A stretch of 64,000 nucleotides of DNA from Hominisplanchenecus faecis (GTDB lineage: Bacteria; Bacillota; Clostridia; Lachnospirales; Lachnospiraceae): assembly GCF_020687205.1 (NCBI RefSeq), contig NZ_JAJEQE010000007.1, forward strand, positions 23,934 to 87,933. Reading direction: 5' to 3'. The position numbers and the translations under genes were made by a program. Of the stretch, positions 16,829-26,499 are shown piece by piece. The number at the start of each line of letters is the position of its first letter. The stretch's first letter is position 1. The notes below the pieces were generated by a model. It saw only the letters and a program-made list of their open reading frames with translations, was not told where the DNA came from and did not search any database.

Positions 16829-17483
16829 TACAATTCATCTCCTCCTTGCGGAATAGTGAAATTCCAAAATCTGTCCGATACTCCATTTTGCCAACCAGGT
16901 ATAGCAATAGTTCCATGACTTTAATACGCATAAGGTAATTGCGGTACTGTTCCGGCAGCAAGAGCAGTTCGGTAAAAATATGCTCCACGTTTTTTGTCGC
17001 TGGTGCTATAAAACAGCCGCCCGCTGTAAAAAGCCCTTGAAAATCCATGTCCTCGTCAAACGCGATTGTCCCCAGCATGATATTCAGGCTGTTTATAATC
17101 TGCGGCAGATAAGCCACCACTGAAACACCAACAAAAGGGTTTTTCCCAAAATCACAGCTTTTCAGGTGGCTTGCACCATTGAAAACAGAAATATAATGGT
17201 CGCTCATAACCATCTCCGGCTGGTTGCTGAACAGCATATTCACTCGCCCATGAAAGCAATAGGTGACTTCAATAAAACGATCCTTACATTGGATGTTCTT
17301 TTGAATTGGAGTTGTGATATGAACATTGCTATAAACAATTTCAGCACCAGGCATCACTTCAAAGCTCTGCATGGTGCCTTTCCCAAATTTTGGAGAAATT
17401 GTATATATCTTTGAATCCTTTTCAACGGAACAGTTACCGATCAGCTCATGGAAGAACAGGAGGTCATTTTCCATTCTCCTCAA
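16821..17483 (-). CDS. AraC-type sensor domain without DNA-binding domain
   Basis: 220 residues, TTG start at 17483 with AAAGGAGG 7 bases upstream; an in-frame ATG lies at 17474. The sequence fits the N-terminal ligand-binding part of AraC regulators (EVTYCFHGRVNMLF, FVGVSVVAYLP, YLMRIKVMELLLYLVGK). It ends where an AraC HTH pair should begin. The overlap with the flanking genes (20 bases with EcfA, 8 with the ABC gene) shows this length is in use rather than interrupted. It may work as a stand-alone effector-binding partner of the AraC protein at 20,597, or be a truncated regulator. Confidence 0.65.
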   Translation of the reverse strand: MRRMENDLLFFHELIGNCSVEKDSKIYTISPKFGKGTMQSFEVMPGAEIVYSNVHITTPIQKNIQCKDRFIEVTYCFHGRVNMLFSNQPEMVMSDHYISVFNGASHLKSCDFGKNPFVGVSVVAYLPQIINSLNIMLGTIAFDEDMDFQGLFTAGGCFIAPATKNVEHIFTELLLLPEQYRNYLMRIKVMELLLYLVGKMEYRTDFGISLFRKEEMNCNE

Positions 17484-18957
17484 GGTTCTGCCTCCTTTCT
17501 GACCGCAAGAAAAAATCGCGTAGTCGATGCAGATTGTCGTAGGAAAGTGGGTAATCTTCCTGCTGTTTTCCGTTATCTAAATGAATCACTCTTGTACAGG
17601 CTGCCGCTAAAAATTCGTAATCATGGGTTACAACAAAAATCACCTTTCCCATTTTAGAAAGCGTTTGAAATAACCCCGCAACCTGAATCATGCTGTCATA
17701 ATCAAGTCCGCTAGTCGGTTCATCAAAAATCAAAACATCCTTACGGCATACCATACTGACTGCCACGGCCGCACGCTGCTTCTGGCCCCCGGAAAGTGTA
17801 TTGGGATGGTGAGTACGGTACTCATAAATACCCAGCCGTTCCATTGCCTGTTTTGCTGCGTCCAAATCAGGATGCTTAATTCCAAATACACATTCCTTTT
17901 CCAACGTATCGGCAAATAACTGATAGCTTACGTCCTGCATCACCATATAGGAGTGTTTTAATCGGCTCTTTGCGTTCAGTTCTTTACCATCCCAAAGAAT
18001 CTGTCCCGTACAGTTTGTGTGTAGGCCGCATAGTGTTCTGGAAAATGTAGATTTTCCGGCTCCGTTATGGCCGATAATTCCTATGATTTCTCCCGGTGCC
18101 GCATTCAAATTCAAATCGTCCAGAACCAGCTTTTTCTTATAGAACAAGGATAAGTTCCTGACTTCCAAAATCGGCTTTTGAGAATTTTCAGCAAAGGCTC
18201 TTGGCTGTACCTTTGACAAATCTAAAGCGCGAAGTCCCATACTGTGCCGCTGTTCCTCAGGAATAGAAAGAAACTGGCTCGGAGAAAACACAGCAGATAT
18301 AGCCCCGTTTTCCATATACACAATGCGGTCAACTAATTCCCTCAGATAATAAATCCTATGTTCTGCAATTAGAATGGTCTTGCCTTGTTTCTTTAGGAGT
18401 TCAAGTGTACGCCGCAAATCCTCAATAGCATCCATATCCAGATTGGAAGATGGTTCATCTAACAAGTAAATACTCGGAGACATAGCATAGATGGACGCAA
18501 ACGCCACCTTTTGTTTTTCACCGCCAGACAATTCAAATATGCTTCTCCCCGTCAGATGTGCTATATCTAAATCCGCAACTGTCTTTGAAATGCGTTCTTT
18601 CATTTTTTCCCTTGGATAAGTCAGATTTTCCATTCCAAAGGAGATTTCACTGTCTGTATCTACATTAAAAAATTGAGAGCGTGGATTTTGGAATACAGAC
18701 CCCACATACTCGGACACTTCGTATATGGGATAATCCTGTATATCTTTACCGTCAACATAGGTTGTGCCGGTGACTTCTCCCGGATAAAAGTATGGAATCA
18801 GGCCATTCACAAGACGGGTCAATGTAGTTTTTCCACAGCCGCTTCGCCCACACAACAGCACACACTCACCTTTGTTGATTGTCAAATCAACATCGCGCAG
18901 TCCGCCATTTTGTAATGATTCCTGATAGGTAAAAGAAACCTTGTCAAAACGGATCAT
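17464..18957 (-). CDS. ECF transporter double ATPase (EcfA-EcfA' fusion)
   Basis: 497 residues from ATG 18957. Two ABC ATPase domains in one chain. The first has CGRSGCGKTTLTRLV, ELSGGEKQKVAFASI and YLLDEPSSNLD. The second (from about 275) has IGHNGAGKSTFSRTL, LSGGQKQRAAVAVS and LIFDEPTSGLD. Duplicated ATPases of this form energise ECF-type vitamin/metal importers. The start overlaps the EcfT stop by one base. Works with the EcfT and S components encoded upstream. Confidence 0.88.
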   Translation of the reverse strand: MIRFDKVSFTYQESLQNGGLRDVDLTINKGECVLLCGRSGCGKTTLTRLVNGLIPYFYPGEVTGTTYVDGKDIQDYPIYEVSEYVGSVFQNPRSQFFNVDTDSEISFGMENLTYPREKMKERISKTVADLDIAHLTGRSIFELSGGEKQKVAFASIYAMSPSIYLLDEPSSNLDMDAIEDLRRTLELLKKQGKTILIAEHRIYYLRELVDRIVYMENGAISAVFSPSQFLSIPEEQRHSMGLRALDLSKVQPRAFAENSQKPILEVRNLSLFYKKKLVLDDLNLNAAPGEIIGIIGHNGAGKSTFSRTLCGLHTNCTGQILWDGKELNAKSRLKHSYMVMQDVSYQLFADTLEKECVFGIKHPDLDAAKQAMERLGIYEYRTHHPNTLSGGQKQRAAVAVSMVCRKDVLIFDEPTSGLDYDSMIQVAGLFQTLSKMGKVIFVVTHDYEFLAAACTRVIHLDNGKQQEDYPLSYDNLHRLRDFFLRSERRQNLEENGK

Positions 18958-19697
18958 TAGCCTGCACCTCCTTTCAATTTCAGCCAGATTGACACCGACA
19001 TAAACAAAGTGAACAGGATAAAACATACGGCATCCGCAACACTAAAGTGGATTTCCTGCAAGCAGGTTCGGGGCTTCGGATTTTCCAGCCCCCTTGTAAC
19101 AGCCGCCGCCGACAATTCATCCGCCACTTTCAGTGCTGACATCATCATCGGAACATAGATACATTCCACTGTTCGGGCCGGATGGGTCAGCAGACTTTTG
19201 ACGGTTGGAGCTACATCGCGCATCCGCATGGCGTCGCTGATATAGCCCCAATCCTCATGCACCATAGGAAAATAGCGGAGCATGACCGTCAGAGGAATAA
19301 CCATTGCTTTTGGCATATGAATACGGTTCATGGCCGCCATAAATTCATTTACCCTTGTCGTGCTGACTAAAATACCTCCGAGCATGGCACAAGGAAAGAT
19401 TTTACGGATAAATACGGTAAATGTTACAATCGCAATCTGCAAAGTCCCTGTCAAATAATTTGTTCCAATGATATGCAGAACAACCATTCCCGCATAGACA
19501 GCAGCCATTCTTACCGTAAACCGCTTTGCTCCTACAAGGATGCCGAGAATCACAACGCATACAACCAGCGCAATCTCATAGAGTAAAGAGGGCGCAAGGA
19601 ACAACGCAACATTTCCGACGATCAACAGATATAGTTTTGTGCGAGGATCTAAATATAATGTGGCAAGTGTGTCTTTTGTTTGCAGTTGCATCTCCAT
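18957..19697 (-). CDS. ECF transporter T component
   Basis: 246 residues, about five membrane helices and a cytoplasmic coupling region with the charged motifs SDAMRMRDVAP and AAAVTRGLENPK, corresponding to the two Ala-Arg-Gly-type motifs of EcfT that contact the ATPases. It overlaps both neighbours by a base, so S, T and A subunits are co-translated. The membrane scaffold of the importer. Confidence 0.85.
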   Translation of the reverse strand: MEMQLQTKDTLATLYLDPRTKLYLLIVGNVALFLAPSLLYEIALVVCVVILGILVGAKRFTVRMAAVYAGMVVLHIIGTNYLTGTLQIAIVTFTVFIRKIFPCAMLGGILVSTTRVNEFMAAMNRIHMPKAMVIPLTVMLRYFPMVHEDWGYISDAMRMRDVAPTVKSLLTHPARTVECIYVPMMMSALKVADELSAAAVTRGLENPKPRTCLQEIHFSVADAVCFILFTLFMSVSIWLKLKGGAG

Positions 19698-20308
19698 TAC
19701 ACTACTCCGGCCTTTTCAAAATGCTTTTTCAATAGTTTCTGGCCTACAAGACCGCTGATAGCAGCACAGATCAACACGCCGATAATCATTGCCGGGAGCA
19801 TCCAGTTTTGCGCGGTTGAAACCATTGTGTCCATATAGGTCTGTTCTGTTCCCTTTTCTACCAAATATTGCACATAGGCGTCGCGGTCAAACCAAAGCAT
19901 ACCGTAGGAGAAAACTGGGCTGAGAACAAAAATCATGTAGGACAACAGGTTACGCCCTTTGTTTCTAAAGTTCCCGGAACCGGCCAGCAGATCGGCCACA
20001 ACGCCGAGAATACAATATGCCAAACACATAGACCAGTACATACCGAGTACGAACAGTACACCTCCTACCAAAATACCGGTGACAATGATTGGGCCATGCT
20101 TCGGCACCTTCGCCAGTATCAGCATATAAACCGGGCCGCACAGCAGCGCAATAGACAGCGGGCAAAGGAAAGTCAGTACAGGGAAGAACCCAAAGATAGC
20201 CTCGCCAATCATGGCACATACCATGTACAAAGCAGCAAGGATGCCGGTGGTAATCAAATCACGCACAGACAGCCCTTTTTTCATTTGTTGTGAATTAGAC
20301 ATTTTCAA
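19697..20308 (-). CDS. ECF transporter S component (MptD/Trep_Strep family)
   Basis: 203 residues with about five or six membrane helices, starting MKKGLSVRDLITTGILAALY. The LSVRDLITTGIxAALY start and AxxGE..FGFFP pattern match the MptD (Trep_Strep) family of putative ECF substrate-binding membrane proteins. The natural ligand of this family is not established. First gene of the operon; ATG at 20308 has an AGGAGGAC site. The next gene starts at its stop codon. Confidence 0.8.
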   Translation of the reverse strand: MKMSNSQQMKKGLSVRDLITTGILAALYMVCAMIGEAIFGFFPVLTFLCPLSIALLCGPVYMLILAKVPKHGPIIVTGILVGGVLFVLGMYWSMCLAYCILGVVADLLAGSGNFRNKGRNLLSYMIFVLSPVFSYGMLWFDRDAYVQYLVEKGTEQTYMDTMVSTAQNWMLPAMIIGVLICAAISGLVGQKLLKKHFEKAGVV

Positions 20309-20596
20309 CGTCCTCCTATTTATTATTTGCTGGCAGAAGCCTCATTGACCTACGCACAAAATCGTGATAGAATTGCTGTGATTAGAGTCAGCTAACCAGC
20401 CAGTAATGCCATTCTACTCAGTGATTTTTTTGGTGTCAAATCCGGCAAAAAAGGTCAAAACAGGAGTTAAAAGTGGAAAAACAACCGGATATATCAGTGC
20501 TTTTTGTGGTTTTGCTGACAGCCTTTGCGACATTTTGGAGCATAAAAAAAGATACTGCGGATTATTCCGACTACATAAGAAACGGGGGTGAGCAGG
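20309..20596. promoter_or_regulatory. divergent control region, ECF operon and AraC gene
   Basis: 288 bases between the outward-reading ECF operon and AraC gene. No ORF is supported. Likely site for both promoters and AraC binding; I saw no clear long dyad. Confidence 0.5.
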
Positions 20597-21595
20597 ATGC
20601 AGACCGATTCTACACAGGCCGCGCACGAATTAGGGGATGCTTCTTTTTATCTGCATGATTATCATTTTCGACAGGATAATCATAATGGAATCTGCACCTT
20701 GCAGCCGCAAAACAGACAAGGCTATGGAAATATCTATCAGGTTCAACCGACAGATGGATTATTCCTGTCAACCGGAAGCTGGATACCATACGCCTCAATG
20801 GAACGCAAATATGAGATCAATCAAAAGCTGGTGAAAATTTATTATTTGGAATCCGGCGGTGTTACCCTGATCCAGAATGGGCGGAAAGCCCAACCTATCA
20901 CAGAGGGAATCCACCTTTATCTAAATAAGCCGTCACAGGGGCGAGTATTATATCAACCCAATATACCAATCAGCTATGCGTCAGTTTTGCTGTTTGAAGA
21001 TTACATAGAGAAAAATCTGCAAGACCGTTTTACCCCGGACGATTTTGACTATGCAGAGGTTTATGATTGGAAAGCTTTTGATTATAATACCCCGGAAATT
21101 GGAACCCTGTTTTTGCAGATACGGGATAAACTGATTGCTGGCGAAACCTCCCGTCTTTACTACGAAAGCAAAGTAGGTGAACTGCTTTCTATTGTGGCAG
21201 GCAACTTTCATAAACAGCGACAGGAGATAGCATCTAAACACCAGTCTCTTTCCAAACAAGAGAAAAAGGCGCTGGAATCTGTACGTCTGGCTATTGAACA
21301 GAATATTTTGAACCCGCCAGAACTCTCGCAGCTTTGCAAAATAGCAGCAATGGGACAAACTAAACTTCGAGAATCATTCAAAAAAATGTATGGTGTTCCT
21401 ATTGGGACATACATTCGACAATCCAAAATGAAATATGCTTCACTGTTACTTAAAAAGAATGAATTATCAATTTCATCTATAGCCAAACATTTAGGGTATC
21501 AAAACGCAAGTAAATTTTCTAGCGCTTTTAAAAACTATTTTAATCAATCGCCTGAAATTTACCGAAAAAATAATTATAATATGCGTAAAGATTAG
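20597..21595 (+). CDS. AraC-family transcriptional regulator
   Basis: 332 residues from ATG 20597, with GGGGTGAG upstream; an in-frame GTG lies at 20588. The N-terminal 210 residues are a sensor domain related in type to the stand-alone protein of the operon. The C-terminal 95 residues hold two AraC HTHs (LSQLCKIAAMGQTKLRESFK, MYGVPIGTYIRQSKM; LSISSIAKHLGYQNASKFSS, AFKNYFNQSPEIYRK). It is divergent from the ECF/ABC operon. By analogy with YbtA-like regulators it likely activates the transport operon when its ligand is bound. The end is more AT-rich than the start. Confidence 0.88.
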   Translation: MQTDSTQAAHELGDASFYLHDYHFRQDNHNGICTLQPQNRQGYGNIYQVQPTDGLFLSTGSWIPYASMERKYEINQKLVKIYYLESGGVTLIQNGRKAQPITEGIHLYLNKPSQGRVLYQPNIPISYASVLLFEDYIEKNLQDRFTPDDFDYAEVYDWKAFDYNTPEIGTLFLQIRDKLIAGETSRLYYESKVGELLSIVAGNFHKQRQEIASKHQSLSKQEKKALESVRLAIEQNILNPPELSQLCKIAAMGQTKLRESFKKMYGVPIGTYIRQSKMKYASLLLKKNELSISSIAKHLGYQNASKFSSAFKNYFNQSPEIYRKNNYNMRKD

Positions 21596-21640
21596 AATCA
21601 CTTGCCATTTTTTTAGAAATTTTTTAATTATATTATCACA

Positions 21641-21674
21641 AAAAAGAGGCGCTAAGTTTGCACCTCTTTTTATT
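21641..21674 (+). terminator. terminator of the AraC gene
   Basis: Hairpin AAAGAGGCGC / GCACCTCTTTTTAT with a TAAGTTT loop and T-run, 46 bases after the stop. Confidence 0.7.
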
Positions 21675-21758
21675 GTAAAATTCATACTCATTCTCTAATT
21701 TGTTTTTTTAAGGTAATCTAAACTATTGAAGACGCTCTAAAAATCAACATATTAATTT

Positions 21759-23702
21759 TCAAAGTATGCCGTATCCCATGATCGTTCCGTTATTGATATC
21801 ATAGCTTCTCTTGTTCACGGCATCACTGGAGTTTCCCTCTACCGTATATACGGTACTTCCCTCAATTTTCTCCACGATTCCCACATGGTCTGAGGTTCCG
21901 TCCCCGTTCCAGTCAAAGAAGATCAGGGTTCCGGGTGCTGGCGAATATCCTCTGCTCTTCCATTTTCCCTTGCCCTGAAACCACGCGATCCCATCATCGC
22001 ATAGGGAGAACTTCGGCATCTTGCCGCTCTCGATCAGTCCTGCCTGATCCCCACACCAGCTGGCAAAGCAGGCACACCACGCCACATGGCTGTCAAATCC
22101 ATACCATGACCAGAACTTCTGGCCTCCTTCATTTCCAAGCTGGGTAAGTGCCACGGATACGATCTGGCCGTTGCCTCCAAACAGGCCGGCAAACAATCCG
22201 CCGCTGGAATAATACTTCAGGACGTGAGGGACGTATTCTGGATCGCCATAGGCACTCCAGCCATGCGAAGCAGCCTGATCATTGGAAAACTGCAGAGCAT
22301 TTTCTGCACTGTAGCCCCCGTAGTTTCGGAGCGCCCACGTTATGTATCCGTTGCCGTAGTTATACCCTTGCAGGGACAGCTTCAGCTTATCCATGTCCTG
22401 GGGGCTGGTGCATCCGGCTTCCTTCAGGCAGTCCGCATAATACTGGATTCCTACATGTATGGAATAGTCGGCATCCTGGATGGCATTCGGGCTGTTGGAA
22501 TACCGGGTGTTGTATGGGCACTCACTGCTCTGCATGGGATCGGTCCCCCGGCCGCCAGATTCCTGCATCATGATTGCCTGTATCACGGAAACGTATTCGA
22601 GGATTCCATACTGGTTGGCGTATTTCTGGATGGTTGCCGTATAGGAAAGTACTTCCTGGCTGAGTGCTTCGTTGCTCTCTGAGCTTCCAGAGAATGCCGC
22701 ACCGCCAATGATCCCGACCATGATAACCAGAAGCAGAACCATGACCGCTCCGGCGGCTCCCAGTGCATCCATCATGGACTGCACCGTTTTCGCTGCCGCT
22801 TCTACAGCGGCCTTAGCTGCCTTGAAGGTATTCTCTCCTGCCCTTGCCGTTTTCTGTATCCGGCGGACTCCATCGGAAGTCTGCAAGGCGGCTTTCTTCG
22901 CCGCCTGCTTCGCTGCCCTTCGTTCCATCTGCTTCTGCATCCGGGCTGTCAGGGCGTTGGAACTGGCCACCCGGAGCTTCTGCTCTGGCTGGATGCTGAT
23001 CTTCACAGATGGAGGGGCGGTCTTAATAGTACGCCGCTGTATGGTCTTCGGCTCCAACTGTTTCCGTGGCTTTTCCTTGATCCGGATGGTTTCCGGCTGT
23101 TTCTGGCGGATGGCATTCTGCCTTGCGGTATCTCCGGCCTTGCTTTTCTGGTTTTGTCTTTTGATGGAAAGCGATCCACCTTCCGACATTTCCTGTCCAT
23201 TCTGGATTCTTGGTGTCTCCCTGGCAGCCCGGATCTTCTGCTCTTTTGTTTTGACGGCATCTGAAACCGCCTTTTGCCGCTGGGCATTCTGAATCTGTAC
23301 TTCCCGGCTCTTCTGCTCGGGTGCTTCCCGGCTAGCAGGATCGGCGGTCTGTGTGTCCCCTGTTCCTCTGGCGGTTTCTTTCTCCGCTTCTTTTTCTACT
23401 TCTTTTTTGCCAGCGGCTCTCTGTTTGATCTTCTCGTAGGAAGTCTGTGCGGCTGTCTTTCCGGCTCTGGTTACAGTTCTGCCTGTCTTTCTTGCAGCCC
23501 ATTCCTCTGCGGATGTGACTTTCCCACTGGCATATTCGGATGGGGACTGTTCTCCCATGTCATTGTCCCTGGCATTTGCGATGGTCTGGGATTTTTCCTT
23601 GCTCTCCAGTATGGCCGTCCGCATCAGCTCCTTGGGGATTCTGGAGGCAGGATTTTTGGTCTTTGGTTTTGTTGTAACTTCTTTGGTTTTGATATCCTTC
23701 AT
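21759..23702 (-). CDS. conjugation cell-wall hydrolase (lysozyme-like + CHAP)
   Basis: 647 residues. Residues 1 to about 300 are Lys/Gln/Ala-rich and probably disordered and cytoplasmic. A membrane helix follows near 313-335 (GAAGAVMVLLLVIMVGIIGG), then a lysozyme-like/transglycosylase domain (about 350-490; VSVIQAIMMQESGGRGTDPM). The C-terminal CHAP amidase domain has catalytic Cys in HVAWCACFASWCGD and His in TSDHVGIVEKI. It corresponds to the bifunctional hydrolases (CwlT/VirB1-like) that open peptidoglycan for the transfer channel. Last gene of the T4SS operon, just after VirB4. Confidence 0.88.
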   Translation of the reverse strand: MKDIKTKEVTTKPKTKNPASRIPKELMRTAILESKEKSQTIANARDNDMGEQSPSEYASGKVTSAEEWAARKTGRTVTRAGKTAAQTSYEKIKQRAAGKKEVEKEAEKETARGTGDTQTADPASREAPEQKSREVQIQNAQRQKAVSDAVKTKEQKIRAARETPRIQNGQEMSEGGSLSIKRQNQKSKAGDTARQNAIRQKQPETIRIKEKPRKQLEPKTIQRRTIKTAPPSVKISIQPEQKLRVASSNALTARMQKQMERRAAKQAAKKAALQTSDGVRRIQKTARAGENTFKAAKAAVEAAAKTVQSMMDALGAAGAVMVLLLVIMVGIIGGAAFSGSSESNEALSQEVLSYTATIQKYANQYGILEYVSVIQAIMMQESGGRGTDPMQSSECPYNTRYSNSPNAIQDADYSIHVGIQYYADCLKEAGCTSPQDMDKLKLSLQGYNYGNGYITWALRNYGGYSAENALQFSNDQAASHGWSAYGDPEYVPHVLKYYSSGGLFAGLFGGNGQIVSVALTQLGNEGGQKFWSWYGFDSHVAWCACFASWCGDQAGLIESGKMPKFSLCDDGIAWFQGKGKWKSRGYSPAPGTLIFFDWNGDGTSDHVGIVEKIEGSTVYTVEGNSSDAVNKRSYDINNGTIMGYGIL

Positions 23703-23733
23703 CTCTCACCTCCAGTCCCGGCTTGTCCCGCTC

Positions 23734-26073
23734 TTACGCTTCGCCCGGCTTGGTCGTCATCAGGCGGTACAGTTTTGTATTTCTTGGAAACGAATTTTCA
23801 AACGGCACCAGATTTCCGGAACAGCGGATCAGACCATGGCCGGCACCCACATTGGTGATGTAGGATAACTGGTTGTCTGAAATATTCAGAAGTGCCGCCA
23901 GCTCATCCCGGTCGGTGATAGCCTGATTCAAAAGGATCAGGAACTCACTGTTCGCCAGCATCAGGCGGGCGGTATCGGATTTCAGAAGTTCCTCAACGTT
24001 CTGGGTAAGTCCGGTTACAAATCCGGAATACTTACGGATACGCTTGTACAGGCGGTAGAAAAAGTCCGCACTGTATTCATAGCGGAACAGCAGATAAAAC
24101 TCATCCGCAAAGATCCATGTCGTTTTTCCCTTCTTCCAGTTCTGGATCACACGGTTGAAAATCGAATCCAGTGTGACCAGCATGCCAAGGGGCATCAGCT
24201 GTTCGCCCAGCTCCCGGATGTCATAGTCGATGATACGGCTCTTCGTGTTGACATTGGTTTCCTGGGCAAAGGTGTTCAGACTGCCATTGATAAACAGTTC
24301 CGAAGACAGAGCCAGCCCTCTGGCTTCTTCCTCCGGCTGGAGCATGAGTTGTCGGTACAGGTCCTTTAAGGTCGGCACCTGCCCTTTGTAACCGCCCCTC
24401 ATATAATCCCGGTACACATCTGCGGTGCAGCGGTCAAGGATGGATTTCTCCTTTGCCGAAAGGTTTCCGGCTCCTACGAGCTGCTCAAACAGGGAAAGGA
24501 TAAATTCTGACTTCTCAATCAGAGGATTTCGGTCATTGCCATAGGCAGAATCCATATCCAGTGCATTCAGATGGGTATCCGAGGTTGCCGAGATCCGGAT
24601 GACCTCTCCGTTTAAGGCTTCCACCAGAGAAGCAAACTCCGACTCCGGATCGAGGATGAGGATGTCATCTTCCGTGGAAAGGGCAAGGTCTACGATCTCC
24701 TCTTTTGCCGAGAAGCTCTTGCCGGAGCCGCTGACACCCAGTCGGAAAGAGTTGCCGTTTAACAGCTTCCTTCGGTCTGCCACCAGCATATTTTTGCTGA
24801 CGGCATTCTGCCCATAATAGATGCCTCCCGGCTGCATGATTTCCTGCGTATGGAACGGGATCAGGACGGCGGTGGATTCTGTAGTAAGGGTACGCACTGC
24901 ATCGATTTTCCGCAGGCCATACGGCAGGACGGTATTCAGTCCATCGACCTGTTGCCACTTCAAAGTTGCCATCTGGCAGAGGTGTTTTCTCGCAATGGAA
25001 TACAGGGTTTCCGTATCGGAGTCCAGTTGTTTCTTGCTGTCTGCCATATGTACCATTGTCAGGATGCCGAACATCATCCTCTGATCCCTGGTGGTCAGAT
25101 CGTCCAGCATTTCCTTGGTCTCTTTTCTCTGCAGCTCCATGTCATAGGGAACTACGGCTGAAAAGTTATTGTTGGCATTCTGGCGTCTCTGCCAGTTGGT
25201 GACGTTTGTCTCCACGCCCAGCAGTCGGTTCTGGATCTCACGCACCGCTTCGTCTGTCGGTACGGGGATGATATCAATGGACAGCATCAGGTTCCTGCCA
25301 AGGCTGCACAGTTCGGAGATCATCTCATCCTTTACATAGCTGGCGTAATCTTCCATAAAAAGGACTCTGCCGTACTGCTCGCCCAGCTTGAAATGGTCGT
25401 TATGGAATTCCATCGTGTCCGGGCAGATCCAGTCTTTGAAGCTGTGTCCTTTTTTCGCAAAGGCTTTCATGTCAAATGGAAAACTCTGTGGAACGTCTGC
25501 CTTGAAAAAGTCCCGGAAGATCTGTAGCCTCTGCTCTGCATCCAGCTCTTCCCCAATAGAGGACAGCTTGGCCAGATGGGTGATGATGTCCGTTCCCACA
25601 CGTGCGAAATAGGTTCTGGCTTCATCGATGTTTTTCTTGTGGACGCTGATGGTCAGATAGCGTTCTTGGTAGATACTGTTGTTGGTACCGGAGATCTTGG
25701 AAAGGAGCATGTCATTGTACTCTTTCCGGTACTCGTCCAGACCGTCCCCTTTCATCGGGATCAGCAGGGACTGCTCAAACTCTTCCTTGTTGATCTTACG
25801 ATTGTTCAGGGTGATCTTCGCCGTACAGCCAGAATCCAGTGCATTTAAAAGTTCAGAGTAGTCCAGGAACATTTCCGTCTTGTCCGCTTTACTGGCAATG
25901 GAATAGTTGATATCCGTAAACCGGAATGTCCTAGAATACTTGCTCTCCACCTGAAAAATACCATCTGGCCAGATCTTGCGAATCGGGATGGCCTGCTGGA
26001 CAGACTTCGGTACTTTAAATTTTTCCTTGTCCTGTTTCAGTGTCTGACTCAGGGTTTTAATCAAAGGCATCAC
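23734..26073 (-). CDS. VirB4-like conjugation ATPase
   Basis: 779 residues, the size expected for Tn1549-type VirB4/TraE. Walker A VSGSGKSFSAKEE near residue 450, Walker B TWIFADEFYLLFRYEYSA, and the C-terminal helix region QNVEELLKSDTARLMLANSE. The end KLYRLMTTKPGEA is conserved and is echoed by the VirB4 remnant at 60.9 kb. The hexameric ATPase powers the type IV channel. It overlaps the PrgI gene by 17 bases. Confidence 0.93.
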   Translation of the reverse strand: MMPLIKTLSQTLKQDKEKFKVPKSVQQAIPIRKIWPDGIFQVESKYSRTFRFTDINYSIASKADKTEMFLDYSELLNALDSGCTAKITLNNRKINKEEFEQSLLIPMKGDGLDEYRKEYNDMLLSKISGTNNSIYQERYLTISVHKKNIDEARTYFARVGTDIITHLAKLSSIGEELDAEQRLQIFRDFFKADVPQSFPFDMKAFAKKGHSFKDWICPDTMEFHNDHFKLGEQYGRVLFMEDYASYVKDEMISELCSLGRNLMLSIDIIPVPTDEAVREIQNRLLGVETNVTNWQRRQNANNNFSAVVPYDMELQRKETKEMLDDLTTRDQRMMFGILTMVHMADSKKQLDSDTETLYSIARKHLCQMATLKWQQVDGLNTVLPYGLRKIDAVRTLTTESTAVLIPFHTQEIMQPGGIYYGQNAVSKNMLVADRRKLLNGNSFRLGVSGSGKSFSAKEEIVDLALSTEDDILILDPESEFASLVEALNGEVIRISATSDTHLNALDMDSAYGNDRNPLIEKSEFILSLFEQLVGAGNLSAKEKSILDRCTADVYRDYMRGGYKGQVPTLKDLYRQLMLQPEEEARGLALSSELFINGSLNTFAQETNVNTKSRIIDYDIRELGEQLMPLGMLVTLDSIFNRVIQNWKKGKTTWIFADEFYLLFRYEYSADFFYRLYKRIRKYSGFVTGLTQNVEELLKSDTARLMLANSEFLILLNQAITDRDELAALLNISDNQLSYITNVGAGHGLIRCSGNLVPFENSFPRNTKLYRLMTTKPGEA

Positions 26074-26491
26074 CCCTTCCTCTTCGCTTCTTTGGTTTCT
26101 TCTGTTTCGTCCGCTTCTTTTCCAGAAGTTCCGCTCCGTTTCCCATCATTTTCTCACCCAGCCGCAGGCTCTCTTCCATGCAGGAAAAGTACAGGTTCTC
26201 CGACTTAAATACCAGCCGCTTCGGGTACAGCAGTTCGGATTTAATGACTACCCATGCAAACTGTTCTGCCGTCATGCCGTGGTAACGAAAAAAGCCGCAG
26301 GCTGCAAAGGGAGCCGTCCCAAGGATGCACAGCCATCCGGTTACCTGTTCCCCGGCATATTTCCGGGTGACAAAATAGATTCCAAGGGCTGCCAGGATCG
26401 CCAGTACCGAAAATAAGCACTGCCGGAAGCTTAAGCCCCAGAACATTGACTCCTGATAGTCTCGGATTTCTTTATTCATTTTCACTTCCAT
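26057..26491 (-). CDS. PrgI-family conjugation membrane protein
   Basis: 144 residues, beginning MEVKMNKEIRDYQESMFWGL. Two membrane helices (LFSVLAILAALGIYFVT and TGWLCILGTAPFAACGFF) follow, with a KRLVFKSENLYF segment. This is the PrgI pattern (VirB3-like), always next to VirB4 in Gram-positive T4SS. The C-terminus is very basic. The VirB4 start lies inside its end. Confidence 0.88.
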   Translation of the reverse strand: MEVKMNKEIRDYQESMFWGLSFRQCLFSVLAILAALGIYFVTRKYAGEQVTGWLCILGTAPFAACGFFRYHGMTAEQFAWVVIKSELLYPKRLVFKSENLYFSCMEESLRLGEKMMGNGAELLEKKRTKQKKPKKRRGRGDAFD

Positions 26492-26499
26492 GTTGTTTT

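Noticed and set aside
17464..20308. Cobalt/nickel CbiMNQO transporter
   Set aside because: The S component looks like MptD/Trep_Strep, not CbiM; the ATPase is a double fusion.
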